Positions 24,210 through 32,002 of a stretch of 64,000 bases of DNA are shown here, piece by piece (positions within the stretch are counted from its first letter, which is position 1; each line of letters begins with the position of its first letter). A program made the position numbers and the translations under genes. The notes beneath the pieces were generated by a model that was not told where the DNA came from, did no database searches, and saw nothing but the letters and a program-made list of their open reading frames with translations. This DNA is from Streptomyces tauricus. GTDB taxonomy: Bacteria > Actinomycetota > Actinomycetes > Streptomycetales > Streptomycetaceae. The DNA lies in NCBI RefSeq assembly GCF_014650955.1, contig NZ_BMVY01000009.1:186001-250000 (forward strand). Direction: 5' to 3'.

Positions 24210-25334
24210 ATGGGACTCACGAGCAAGAAGGTGCTGGCACTGGTGCTCCTCCTCGCGGTGCTGCTGTTCGTCGGCACGGTGTGGTGCTGGCCGCTGCTCG
24301 CACGCCGCGACTGGCGTGCCGTGGCAGGGCGGATCGCCCTGCTGACGGCCACTCAGCTCACGGTCTTCACAGCGGTCGGCCTTGGCGCCAACCAGGCCTT
24401 CGGGTTCTACGCGAGCTGGGCCGACCTCCTCGGCCGGGAGTCCGGACAGGGCGTGGTGGTCGACCACGACCCCGGGGACGCGGCCGGGCCGCTCCAGGTG
24501 GTCGACACCCGGCACGTCAACGTGTCCGGCGGGGCGCGTCCCCAGGTCGGCGGTCAGATCCAGAAAGTCGAACTGGTCGGCAGGCGGACGCACATCGCCA
24601 GTCCCGCGTACGTCTATCTGCCGCCGGAGTACTTCCAGCCGCAGTACCGGACCCGTACGTTCCCGGCCGCTGTCGTGCTCACCGGCTATCCGGGCACCGC
24701 GGAGGCGCTCATCAAGGGCCTGCACTATCCGCAGACCGCCCACGCGCTGGCCGAGGAGGGCCGGATGCAGCCGATGATCCTGGTCATGATGCGGCCGACC
24801 GTCGCACCGCCGCGCGACACCGAGTGCGTGGACGTGCCCGGCGGACCGCGGACCGAGACGTTCTTCGCCCAGGACCTCCCCGACGCCGTGTCACATCACT
24901 ACAGGGTGGGCGGAGAACCCGGCGGCTGGGGCATCGTCGGCGACTCGACGGGCGGCTACTGCGCGCTGAAGCTCGCGATCCACCACCCGGGGACGTACGC
25001 CGCCGGGGCGGGCCTGTCCCCGTACTACCGGCCGCCGTCCGACCCCACGACGGGCGATCTCTTCCACGGGGACGAGGAGTTGCGCGACAACGCCGACCTG
25101 ATGTGGTTCCTCAAGCACCGGCCCGCGCCCGACACCTCGCTGCTCGTCAGCAGCAGCAGACAGGGCGAGAGCAACTACCGGGAGACGCTGCGGTTCATCG
25201 ACCTGGTCGGGGCGAGGAAGCCGACCCGGATCTCGTCGATCATCCTCGACAGCGGCGGCCACAACTTCAACACCTGGCGGCGCGAGATCCCGGCGACGCT
25301 CCAGTGGCTGAGCGGGCGGCTGAGCGACCACTGA
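24210..25334 (+). CDS. Membrane-anchored esterase (PF00756, alpha/beta hydrolase)
   Basis: 374 residues. An N-terminal anchor (VLALVLLLAVLLFVGTVW) and a second hydrophobic stretch (about 38-58) place the catalytic part outside the cell. The hydrolase domain has the nucleophile motif GDSTGG (in GIVGDSTGGYCALKLAIHHP), a late Asp region and SGGHNFNTWRRE with the probable catalytic His. This is the esterase D/mycolyltransferase-like group, and the substrate is unknown. ATG 24210 has AGGAA upstream; the longer open frame from 23613 is antisense to the neighbour and rejected. Its divergence from an aminoacyl-PG synthase is intriguing, since aminoacyl-PG hydrolases can partner such synthases, but that is inference. 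Confidence 0.85.
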   Translation: MGLTSKKVLALVLLLAVLLFVGTVWCWPLLARRDWRAVAGRIALLTATQLTVFTAVGLGANQAFGFYASWADLLGRESGQGVVVDHDPGDAAGPLQVVDTRHVNVSGGARPQVGGQIQKVELVGRRTHIASPAYVYLPPEYFQPQYRTRTFPAAVVLTGYPGTAEALIKGLHYPQTAHALAEEGRMQPMILVMMRPTVAPPRDTECVDVPGGPRTETFFAQDLPDAVSHHYRVGGEPGGWGIVGDSTGGYCALKLAIHHPGTYAAGAGLSPYYRPPSDPTTGDLFHGDEELRDNADLMWFLKHRPAPDTSLLVSSSRQGESNYRETLRFIDLVGARKPTRISSIILDSGGHNFNTWRREIPATLQWLSGRLSDH

Positions 25335-25750
25335 GCGGCCCCGGGGGATCACCGAGCGGCCGTCGGTCAAGGTTTCTGACGACGGCTGTACGCGAATACG
25401 CGGTGAAGTCCGCTGAATTCACCGCCGGTCGCCGGCCCGGAGATTCTTTCGGATCTCGGGAAGTCCGGTCGCAAGGCCGGCGATCCCGCCCCGGGGACGA
25501 ATGCGGGGGAGCTTGATCGAGAAGTGGCGCGGCGGCCACGGGGGAGTCCGCGTCGAATAGGCGGACGGCGGCCGGACGGCGGACCGACGGGGCGGGACCC
25601 GTGCGACTGCTGGTGGCGGGCCCAACTCGTGGTCCTGGAGGGGCCGGTGCGGGGATTGTCCGGTGAAGGGGCGGTGAGAAGGTTTCGGTGTGGCTGCGTT
25701 TTTGCCATGCGGGGCACCATCATTCGCCTACGCGCGGTAAGTTTCTGGCC
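25335..25750. other. 416-bp gene-free region upstream of a conserved hypothetical gene
   Basis: No credible gene on either strand. One inverted repeat, GCGGTGAA/TTCACCGC (25400-25425, 10-nt loop), may end the esterase transcript. The sequence becomes less GC-rich near 25680-25750, where the promoter of the next gene must lie. Confidence 0.5.
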
Positions 25751-27670
25751 ATGCCACGAGGACGTCACCGCCATTCCCCACCTCTGCACCGGCTGTTGCC
25801 CCCCTCGGCGATCGCAGGCGTATCCGTCGTCTGCGCCGTGGGGCCATGGCTGTTCTCCGAACCGATGGTGCTCCGAGGGCTGGCCGCGGGCGCCGCGCTG
25901 ACGGCTGTCGTGGGCGCGATCGTCATGCGCCGCTGGGACGCCTCGGCGGGCAGGCGCGTCGCGGATCTCGCACGCGGGCGCGCGAGCGACGAGTGGCGTC
26001 ACGAGGAGCGGGTCGCCGAACTGGAGAGCGACCTGGACGAGTCGCGCGAACTCCGTACGAAGCTGGAACAACGGCTGCGCGCCAAGCGTGCCGAGCTGGC
26101 CGGGCTGCGCAACGAACACGCCGCGCTGCTGCGGCGGTACGCCACGGCGGAGACCGAGCGGGCCACCGCGCTGGAGGGCCGCCGGCTCCTGGAGATAGAG
26201 GCCGCGCCCGCCCCGGAGGCCCCCGTCACGGCTTCGACGGCCGAGGAGACGGCCCCTGAGGGATCCGCCGACACGGCTCCCGAGGCGGAGGTGCCCGAGG
26301 CGACGACGGCAACGGTCCAGGCGGCCCTGGCGGCGTCCTCCGCGGCCTCGGTCCTCTACGTGAAGGCCAACTCGGCGCTGGACCGGCTCCTGGGGGCCCG
26401 CAACGGCGTCGCGGTCGAGGAGGCGGCTCGGGCGGATGACTCGAACGACCCGGACGACTCACACGACCCGAACGACCCGGACAACTCGGACGCCTTGAAC
26501 GGCGACGGGTCCACGGCCGAGCCCGGGGACGACACCGCGGACACCGCGGTCGAGGCCGCCTCTGAGGAGTCCGGCCCCGCGCGGTCCGGCTCGCCGACGG
26601 ACGGATCCATAGCCGCCGGTGCGGAGGCCGGGACCGACGCCGAGGCCGGCGCCGCTGGAGACCAAGGCGCCGAAGCTGCGGCTGCCCCGTCGACTACCGC
26701 GCCCGCCGCGACCGGCGCCACCCCCGACGACCCGGCCCCGGAAGACCCCGACACCGGCGGCCCCGCGCCGACCACGCCCCCCAAGGGCGGCCCGGCCAAG
26801 CGGACGGCCCCGAAGGGCGGGACCCGGAAGGGTTCGCCGTCGCCGGGCGGCCCCGGCAAGGGCGCGCCCAGGCCGGGCGGCTCCCCGAAGGCCGCCGCCG
26901 CCTCCACCGCGGGCGGCGCCATGACGGGTGCGCCGACGAAGGCTGACACCCGCCAGGAGGGCGAGGCGCTGGGGAGGCCCGAGGCGGTCGGCGGGCACGA
27001 GCGCACGGCCGCCGCGACCGCCCCGAGGCCCACGCAGGCCGCCGAGACCGAGAACGTACGGCCCCACGCGCAGCCCGCGGAGACCGCACAGCCCGCCGGG
27101 ACCGCCCGAGCCACCGGGACCGCTCGGCCCCGCGCACGGTCCGGCGCCGTCGGTGTGACGTCCCTGCAGTCCACCGCGACCCGTACGGCGTCCCGGCCCG
27201 CGCAGGACACCGCGCCCGCGCCGGAGTCGTCTCCGGGCAGCGCCCTCGCGCGTCCCACCCCGTCGGAAGTGGCCCGCGTACAGCAGCCGCCCGTGGCGGA
27301 TGCCGGTCCGTCGCCGACGGGCGCCGCCGCGCTGACGCCCGCCGCGCGTCCCGCCCGTCCCGCCGGACACTTCGCCGTGCCCACGGCCGTGGCGGTCGCA
27401 CCGGCCGCACCCGTGCGGCGGCCCGCCGTCGAGGGCGGCTTCGACTTCTTCGGTACGCAGAAGGGCGCGGAAGCGCTGGAGGCCGTGCAGAACGAGGACC
27501 TCGCCGACGTGGTCGGGCAGGAGGCGCTCGCGCTCCACAAGGCCGAGGCCGAGTCCGGCTTCAAGCCCGCGGGCGACGAGTCGCGCGGTGTCGGCCAGGT
27601 CATCGACCTGACCGCGCACGACGAGACGGAACAGATCGACCTGACGGAACTGCGGAGCGCGGTCTCCTAG
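25751..27670 (+). CDS. Conserved Streptomyces protein: two TM helices, coiled coil, long disordered Ala/Pro-rich region
   Basis: 639 residues, function not recognised. The start MPRGRHRHSPPLHRLLPPS is followed by two short TM helices (about 18-34 and 42-58), then a charged coiled coil (about 70-140: HEERVAELESDLDESRELRTKLEQRLRAKRAELAGL). About 400 residues of low-complexity Ala/Pro/Thr/Gly/Asp follow, with NDPDDSHDPNDPDNSD repeats. The C-terminus is compact and conserved-looking (FDFFGTQKGAEALEAVQNEDLADVVGQEALALHKAEAES, then QIDLTELRS). A tethered cytoplasmic scaffold is one reading. ATG 25751 is chosen over GTG 25688 from the recognisable basic N-terminus. Confidence 0.72.
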   Translation: MPRGRHRHSPPLHRLLPPSAIAGVSVVCAVGPWLFSEPMVLRGLAAGAALTAVVGAIVMRRWDASAGRRVADLARGRASDEWRHEERVAELESDLDESRELRTKLEQRLRAKRAELAGLRNEHAALLRRYATAETERATALEGRRLLEIEAAPAPEAPVTASTAEETAPEGSADTAPEAEVPEATTATVQAALAASSAASVLYVKANSALDRLLGARNGVAVEEAARADDSNDPDDSHDPNDPDNSDALNGDGSTAEPGDDTADTAVEAASEESGPARSGSPTDGSIAAGAEAGTDAEAGAAGDQGAEAAAAPSTTAPAATGATPDDPAPEDPDTGGPAPTTPPKGGPAKRTAPKGGTRKGSPSPGGPGKGAPRPGGSPKAAAASTAGGAMTGAPTKADTRQEGEALGRPEAVGGHERTAAATAPRPTQAAETENVRPHAQPAETAQPAGTARATGTARPRARSGAVGVTSLQSTATRTASRPAQDTAPAPESSPGSALARPTPSEVARVQQPPVADAGPSPTGAAALTPAARPARPAGHFAVPTAVAVAPAAPVRRPAVEGGFDFFGTQKGAEALEAVQNEDLADVVGQEALALHKAEAESGFKPAGDESRGVGQVIDLTAHDETEQIDLTELRSAVS

Positions 27671-27680
27671 AAGCTCCCGA

Positions 27681-27752
27681 GGATCCCTCAGGGGCCCGGA
27701 GATCCCTGAGGGGCCCGGAGATCTCTGAGGGACCCGGAATCCCTGAGAGGGC
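27681..27752. repeat. 19-bp tandem repeat between convergent genes
   Basis: Four imperfect units of GAGATCCCTGAGGGGCCCG begin about 10 bp after the TAG of the upstream gene, with equivalent positions at 27683, 27702, 27721 and 27739. Each unit contains a CCCTGAGGGG-type mini-palindrome, so the array can fold into hairpins and may terminate both genes. Confidence 0.8.
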
Positions 27753-27755
27753 CGG

Positions 27756-29063
27756 TCAGGCCATCCAGCGGTCCGGCCGGGCCTCGCGCCGGCCGGTCAG
27801 CGCACGGTCCGCCTGCGCGTACAGCAGCTCCGCCGCCTCCGAGGCGTCCCGCAGCCGGGCCGTCACCGTCTTGTTGGCGCCGGTGTCCACCCGGACGTCG
27901 GCGAGCCCCTGGCGGCGCTGCCACGGCCCCTGCTCCAGGCGCACGCTCTGCACCTTCGCGTGCGGTACGAGCGCGATGCTGCGGCGGAGCAGCCCGTGCC
28001 GGGCCACGAAGACGGTGTCGGTGACGGCGATCCCGTAACCCCGCCACCACAACGGCAGACACCGGCCCGCCCGGCGCGGGGGGCGCGCGAGGGTGGCGGG
28101 CACGGTCACTCCCGGCAGCACGCGCGCGATGACCGACTCGGCGACCTCGCGCGGGGCGACCGGTATGAGGACGGAGTTGGACGAGCCCGCCACGTCCAGT
28201 TCGATCCGGACCCAGCCGCGCCGCCGCCACAGGAGCGGTTCGACGATGTGGATGGTCTGGACGCGCCCGGGCGGCACGGTCTCGTGCGTACGGTCGAGCA
28301 GCCCGTGGTCGATGCGCAGTCCGTCCGGCGACTCGCCCACGGTCCAGTCGTACTCGGCGACGAACCGGCCCACGCTGCTCGCGCCCGCCGCGCCCAGCAG
28401 CGGCAGCGCCGTCGCGAGGACCGTCCACACGCTGTGGGTGGCGAACCACAGCAGCGGCGGTACGACGAGGGCGGCGGCCAGCGTCCCCCAGGTGGCCCCG
28501 GTCAGGACGAGCGAGACCGCGAGGACCCTGGCCGGTACGTGCAGGAGTTGCCTGACCGGCGCCTCGCCCACCTCGTGCACCGTCTCGGGGGCGAAACCGG
28601 CGGCCCGGGCGAGCAGTTCGGCCCGTAGTACCCGGGCCTCCTCCTGGCCCAGATAGGCCAGCTCGTCCTTCTTGTCGGTCCCGACGACGTCGAGTTTCAG
28701 CTTGGCGACCCCGGCGACGCGCGCCAGCAGCGGCTGGGTGACGTCGACGGCCTGGATCCGTTCGAGCCGGATGTGCGCGGTACGCCGGAACACCAGGCCC
28801 GTCCGGATGCGCAGCTCGGTGTCGGTCACCGAGAAGTGCGTGAACCACCAGCTCAGGAAGCCGTACAGGGCGGCCCCCAGGACGGCGGCGGCGAGGGCGG
28901 CCAGCAGGACGGTCGTCGTGAGCCGCATCAGCTGCCGCTGCGCCTGGTCGGGATCGTGCACGGCCCAGCCGGCGATCACGGCGACCGGCGCCCACGCGCG
29001 CCGCAGCGGAGTCACGGGATGCAGCCGCCGCTCGCGCGGCACGGATTCCGGTGGGGTGGTCAC
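27756..29063 (-). CDS. PH domain-containing membrane protein (bPH2/YdbT-like), large subunit
   Basis: 435 residues with three bacterial PH-like DUF304 repeats separated by TM pairs: the first after about residue 60 (TELRIRTGLVFRRTAHIRLERIQAVD), the second around 225 (DGLRIDHGLLDRTHETVPPGRVQTI), the third near 340 (VARHGLLRRSIALVPHAKVQSV). This is the Bacillus YdbT type, which accompanies a smaller YdbS-type partner; YdbS/YdbT help tolerance of some amphiphilic toxins in Bacillus. GTG 29063 overlaps the stop of the preceding gene (GTGA), so it is translationally coupled. Confidence 0.88.
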   Translation of the reverse strand: MTTPPESVPRERRLHPVTPLRRAWAPVAVIAGWAVHDPDQAQRQLMRLTTTVLLAALAAAVLGAALYGFLSWWFTHFSVTDTELRIRTGLVFRRTAHIRLERIQAVDVTQPLLARVAGVAKLKLDVVGTDKKDELAYLGQEEARVLRAELLARAAGFAPETVHEVGEAPVRQLLHVPARVLAVSLVLTGATWGTLAAALVVPPLLWFATHSVWTVLATALPLLGAAGASSVGRFVAEYDWTVGESPDGLRIDHGLLDRTHETVPPGRVQTIHIVEPLLWRRRGWVRIELDVAGSSNSVLIPVAPREVAESVIARVLPGVTVPATLARPPRRAGRCLPLWWRGYGIAVTDTVFVARHGLLRRSIALVPHAKVQSVRLEQGPWQRRQGLADVRVDTGANKTVTARLRDASEAAELLYAQADRALTGRREARPDRWMA

Positions 29064-29599
29064 AGCCCCGCCGATCGGGCCTCGCCCAGCTCGGTGAGCC
29101 GGTCGCGCAACCGTTCCGCCTCCGCCGGTACGAGCCCCGGGATACGGGCGTCCGTCGCCGCGGCGGCCGTGTGCAGCTGCACGCTCGCCAGCCCGAAGTG
29201 CCGCTCCACGGGACCTGAGGTGACCTCGACCAACTGCATGCGCCCGTACGGCACGACGGTCTCCTCGTGCCACAGGACACCCCGGCTGATCAGCAGGTCG
29301 TCCGCGCGCTCGGCATAGCGCCAGGAACGCCAGTTGCGGCCCAGCATCGGCCAGCCCCACAGCAGCGCGGCCAGCGGCAGCAGCGCGAACGCCGCCCAGA
29401 CGGGCCCCGCGAACAGACCGAGCAGCAGGCCCGTGGCCAGGGTCAGCAGCCCCAGCCACACCACCAGCAGCAGCCGTCGCATCCTCAGCAGCCCCGGCGG
29501 CAGCGCGATCCACACCGGCTCGTCCGCCGGCACCCCCGCTGCCCGCCCGGCCGGCCGCCCCGCTGTCTGCCCCGCGTTTTCCGAGGTCCCCGTCTCCAT
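29060..29599 (-). CDS. PH domain-containing membrane protein (bPH2/YdbS-like), small subunit
   Basis: 179 residues. A Pro/Ala-rich N-terminus, two TM helices (about 50-90), then one DUF304 PH-like domain (ADDLLISRGVLWHEETVVPYGRMQLVEVTSGPVERHFGLASV). It is the YdbS-like partner of the following gene, with a 4-bp overlap. ATG 29599 lies only 31 bp from the start of the divergent nuoD paralogue, so promoters must overlap and one or both mRNAs may be leaderless. Confidence 0.88.
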   Translation of the reverse strand: METGTSENAGQTAGRPAGRAAGVPADEPVWIALPPGLLRMRRLLLVVWLGLLTLATGLLLGLFAGPVWAAFALLPLAALLWGWPMLGRNWRSWRYAERADDLLISRGVLWHEETVVPYGRMQLVEVTSGPVERHFGLASVQLHTAAAATDARIPGLVPAEAERLRDRLTELGEARSAGL

Positions 29600-29630
29600 G
29601 CAGCAAGCGTACGTACGACACACTGTCCGC

Positions 29631-30782
29631 ATGACTCCTACGACGGAGACCATGGTCGGGATCGGCGGCGCCGCGGAGAGCACCGACATGGTGCTCAACA
29701 TCGGGCCCCAGCATCCGTCCACCCACGGCGTACTCCGGCTGAAGATCGTCCTGGACGGTGAGCGGATCCAGCACGCCGAGCCGGTGATCGGCTATATGCA
29801 CCGCGGCGCGGAGAAGCTCTTCGAGGCGCGCGACTACCGGCAGATCATCATGCTGGCCAACCGCCACGACTGGCTCTCCGCGTTCTCGAACGAACTGGGC
29901 GTGGTCCTCGGTGTGGAGCGGATGCTCGGCATGGAGGTGCCCCCGCGCGCGGTATGGACGCGCACGCTCCTCGCGGAGCTGAACCGGGTCCTGAACCACC
30001 TGATGTTCCTCGGCTCGTACCCCCTGGAGCTGGGCGGGATCACCCCGATCTTCTACGCGTTCACCGAGCGCGAGGAGCTTCAGCACGTCATGGAGGAGGT
30101 CTCCGGCGGGCGCATGCACTACATGTTCAACCGGGTGGGCGGCCTCAAGGAGGACCTGCCGGCCGGCTGGGCCACGCGCGCGCGGGAGGCCGTTTCCGGG
30201 GTGCGCTCCCGGATGGACCGGTTCGACGGCCTGGTGCTCGGCAACGAGATCTTCCGGGGGCGTACGCGCGGGGTCGGAGTGCTCTCCCCCGAGGCGGTGC
30301 ACGCCTACGGAGTGAGCGGGCCGATCGCGCGCGCCTCCGGTGTCGACTTCGACCTGCGCCGGGACGAGCCGTACCTCGCGTACGGGGAACTCCAGGACAC
30401 GCTGAAGGTCGTCACGCGCCAGGAGGGCGACTGCCTGGCCCGGTTCGAATGCCTCCTGGAGCAGACCCACAACGCGCTCGACCTCGCGGACGCCTGTCTG
30501 GACCGGCTCGCGGAGCTGCCCCCCGGCCCGATCAACCAGCGGCTCCCCAAGGTTCTGAAGGCTCCCGAGGGCCATACGTACGCCTGGACCGAGAACCCCC
30601 TCGGCATCAACGGCTACTACCTCGTCAGCAAGGGCGAGAAGACGCCGTACCGGCTGAAGCTGCGGTCGGCCTCGTACAACAACATCCAGGCGCTCACCGA
30701 GCTGCTGCCGGGCACGCTGGTCGCGGACATGGTGGCGATCCTGGGGTCGCTGTTCTTCGTGGTGGGGGACATCGACAAGTAG
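29631..30782 (+). CDS. nuoD: Orphan NADH-quinone oxidoreductase subunit D paralogue (NuoD2)
   Basis: 383 residues, clearly homologous to complex I 49-kDa/NuoD/Nqo4 over its whole length: NIGPQHPSTHGVLRL, PVIGYMHRGAEKL, LGGITPIFYAFTERE, MHYMFNRVGGLKEDLP, RGVGVLSPEAVHAYGVSGPIARASGVDFDLRRDEPY, and terminal ADMVAILGSLFFVVGDIDK. No other nuo gene is nearby. Aligned with remembered Nqo4, the quinone-site His38 is kept (His32), Asp139 is Glu133, and the essential Tyr87 is Trp81. Normal ubiquinone/menaquinone reduction therefore seems unlikely. ATG 29631. The convergent methyltransferase belongs to the family that modifies the NuoD homologue in mitochondria. Confidence 0.93.
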   Translation: MTPTTETMVGIGGAAESTDMVLNIGPQHPSTHGVLRLKIVLDGERIQHAEPVIGYMHRGAEKLFEARDYRQIIMLANRHDWLSAFSNELGVVLGVERMLGMEVPPRAVWTRTLLAELNRVLNHLMFLGSYPLELGGITPIFYAFTEREELQHVMEEVSGGRMHYMFNRVGGLKEDLPAGWATRAREAVSGVRSRMDRFDGLVLGNEIFRGRTRGVGVLSPEAVHAYGVSGPIARASGVDFDLRRDEPYLAYGELQDTLKVVTRQEGDCLARFECLLEQTHNALDLADACLDRLAELPPGPINQRLPKVLKAPEGHTYAWTENPLGINGYYLVSKGEKTPYRLKLRSASYNNIQALTELLPGTLVADMVAILGSLFFVVGDIDK

Positions 30783-30803
30783 CCCTCTACGGAGAGGGCT
30801 TTT
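30781..30803 (+). terminator. Rho-independent terminator of the nuoD paralogue
   Basis: AGCCCTCT-ACGG-AGAGGGCT (30781-30800) is followed by TTT. It starts within the nuoD stop codon and overlaps the 3' end of the convergent methyltransferase gene. Confidence 0.8.
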
Positions 30804-31884
30804 CCTGTTTCGGGAGAGGGTCCGCAAGCGGGAGCGGGTCCGGGATGCCGACCGGCTGGGTCAGCCAGCCGAAGTCGCCCAGGCCGCCCCGGGCGGTCAG
30901 TTCGGCGGCCTCGCCCGCGCCCGCCAGGGCCCGTACGTAGGCCGCGGGGTCCGTGGCGGCCAGGGTGAGGGGTGGCCGGTCGCCGCTCACGCCCAGCGTC
31001 CGCAGTGCCTCGCGCTGGCTGAGCAGGCGGCCACCGGGCAGGGCGCACGCGTCCAGCGCCACGTGTGCGGTGATGTCGCAGGAGCCGTCCGGCACGGGTG
31101 CCGTCTCCCGGCCCTCCCTGAAGCCCGTCAGCGTCCCGAAGGGCGGCCGTGCTCCCGCGTCGTGCCCGTAGTCGACGGCGACCGCCAGACCGCGGCCCAG
31201 GGCCGCCACGGCGGACGCCCAGGCGGTGTCCCTGGGGCGACCGATCTCGGCCCGCAGACCTTCGGCGGATGACGAGCTGTCGGCGGATGACGAGCCGTCG
31301 GCCGGGTGCGGGAGCGGCCACCACTTCTCCAGCCAGCGCGCGTCCGCGCCCCCCACCGGCTCCCCGAGGGCTTCGGTCCCGTCCGGGGCCACCAGGACGA
31401 GACGGGGCACCCCGTGCGCGTCCACCTCGACCACGTCCACCGGCACGTTGTCGAGCCACTCGTTGGCGAACAGGAGGCCCGCGACACCCGGCGGGGGTTC
31501 CGGGAGCCACTCGATCCGGTGATCGAGTCCTGCGGGGCGGGCGGCGCGTTCCACCGCGTACCCACGCGCGCGGGAGGCCACTTCGGCGGGGAGCGCCTTC
31601 AGGACGGCACGCACCAGTTCGCCGCGGCCCGCGCCCAGGTCGACGAAGGCGAGTTCTGCGGGGTGGCCGAGCGCCTCGTCGACGAGCCGCAGCAGCTGGG
31701 CCACGGCCCCCGCGAACAGCGGTGACGCATGCACCGAGGTGCGGAAATGGCCCGCGGGACCCTCCGGTCTGCGATAGAAACCGCGGGGCCCGTACAGCGC
31801 TTCCTCGGTCGCCGGGCGCCACCCGCGCATCCCGCCCGCCGCCTCACGCTCCACTGCGCCCACCCCTGTTTCCCTCGCCGTCAC
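30787..31884 (-). CDS. MidA/NDUFAF7-family SAM-dependent methyltransferase
   Basis: 365 residues, PF02636 family. Seen: LYGPRGFYRRPEGPAGHFRTSVH at the N-terminus, SAM-binding motif I LAFVDLGAGRGELVRAVL, the family-specific GLLFANEWLDNVPVDVVEV (catalytic Asn-Glu region), and VAVDYGHDAGARPPFGTLTGF. In mitochondria NDUFAF7 dimethylates an Arg in NDUFS2, the NuoD homologue, during complex I assembly. The neighbour here, 4 bp away and convergent, is a NuoD paralogue keeping that Arg. The shared target is an inference. Start GTG 31884; ATG at codon 19 is possible. Confidence 0.87.
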   Translation of the reverse strand: MTARETGVGAVEREAAGGMRGWRPATEEALYGPRGFYRRPEGPAGHFRTSVHASPLFAGAVAQLLRLVDEALGHPAELAFVDLGAGRGELVRAVLKALPAEVASRARGYAVERAARPAGLDHRIEWLPEPPPGVAGLLFANEWLDNVPVDVVEVDAHGVPRLVLVAPDGTEALGEPVGGADARWLEKWWPLPHPADGSSSADSSSSAEGLRAEIGRPRDTAWASAVAALGRGLAVAVDYGHDAGARPPFGTLTGFREGRETAPVPDGSCDITAHVALDACALPGGRLLSQREALRTLGVSGDRPPLTLAATDPAAYVRALAGAGEAAELTARGGLGDFGWLTQPVGIPDPLPLADPLPKQEKPSP

Positions 31885-32002
31885 CGCGCCAGGCTAAGCG
31901 CCAAGTTCACGGCGGCCTCCACCTTGGGGAGTACAAGCACCGCTTACGGATCGACCCTCCGGTTGACCCCTGCACACAGCACGCTTCCCTACGCTGGGTT
32001 AC

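Noticed and set aside
25400..25425. GCGGTGAA/TTCACCGC dyad as an operator
   Set aside because: Loop of 10 nt, single copy, and position after the esterase gene fit a weak terminator as well as an operator; no regulator is adjacent.
27756..30827. 1023-residue frame apparently fusing PH-domain protein to antisense of nuoD
   Set aside because: The genuine PH gene starts at GTG 29063 with a GTGA overlap; the upstream part is a nuoD shadow.
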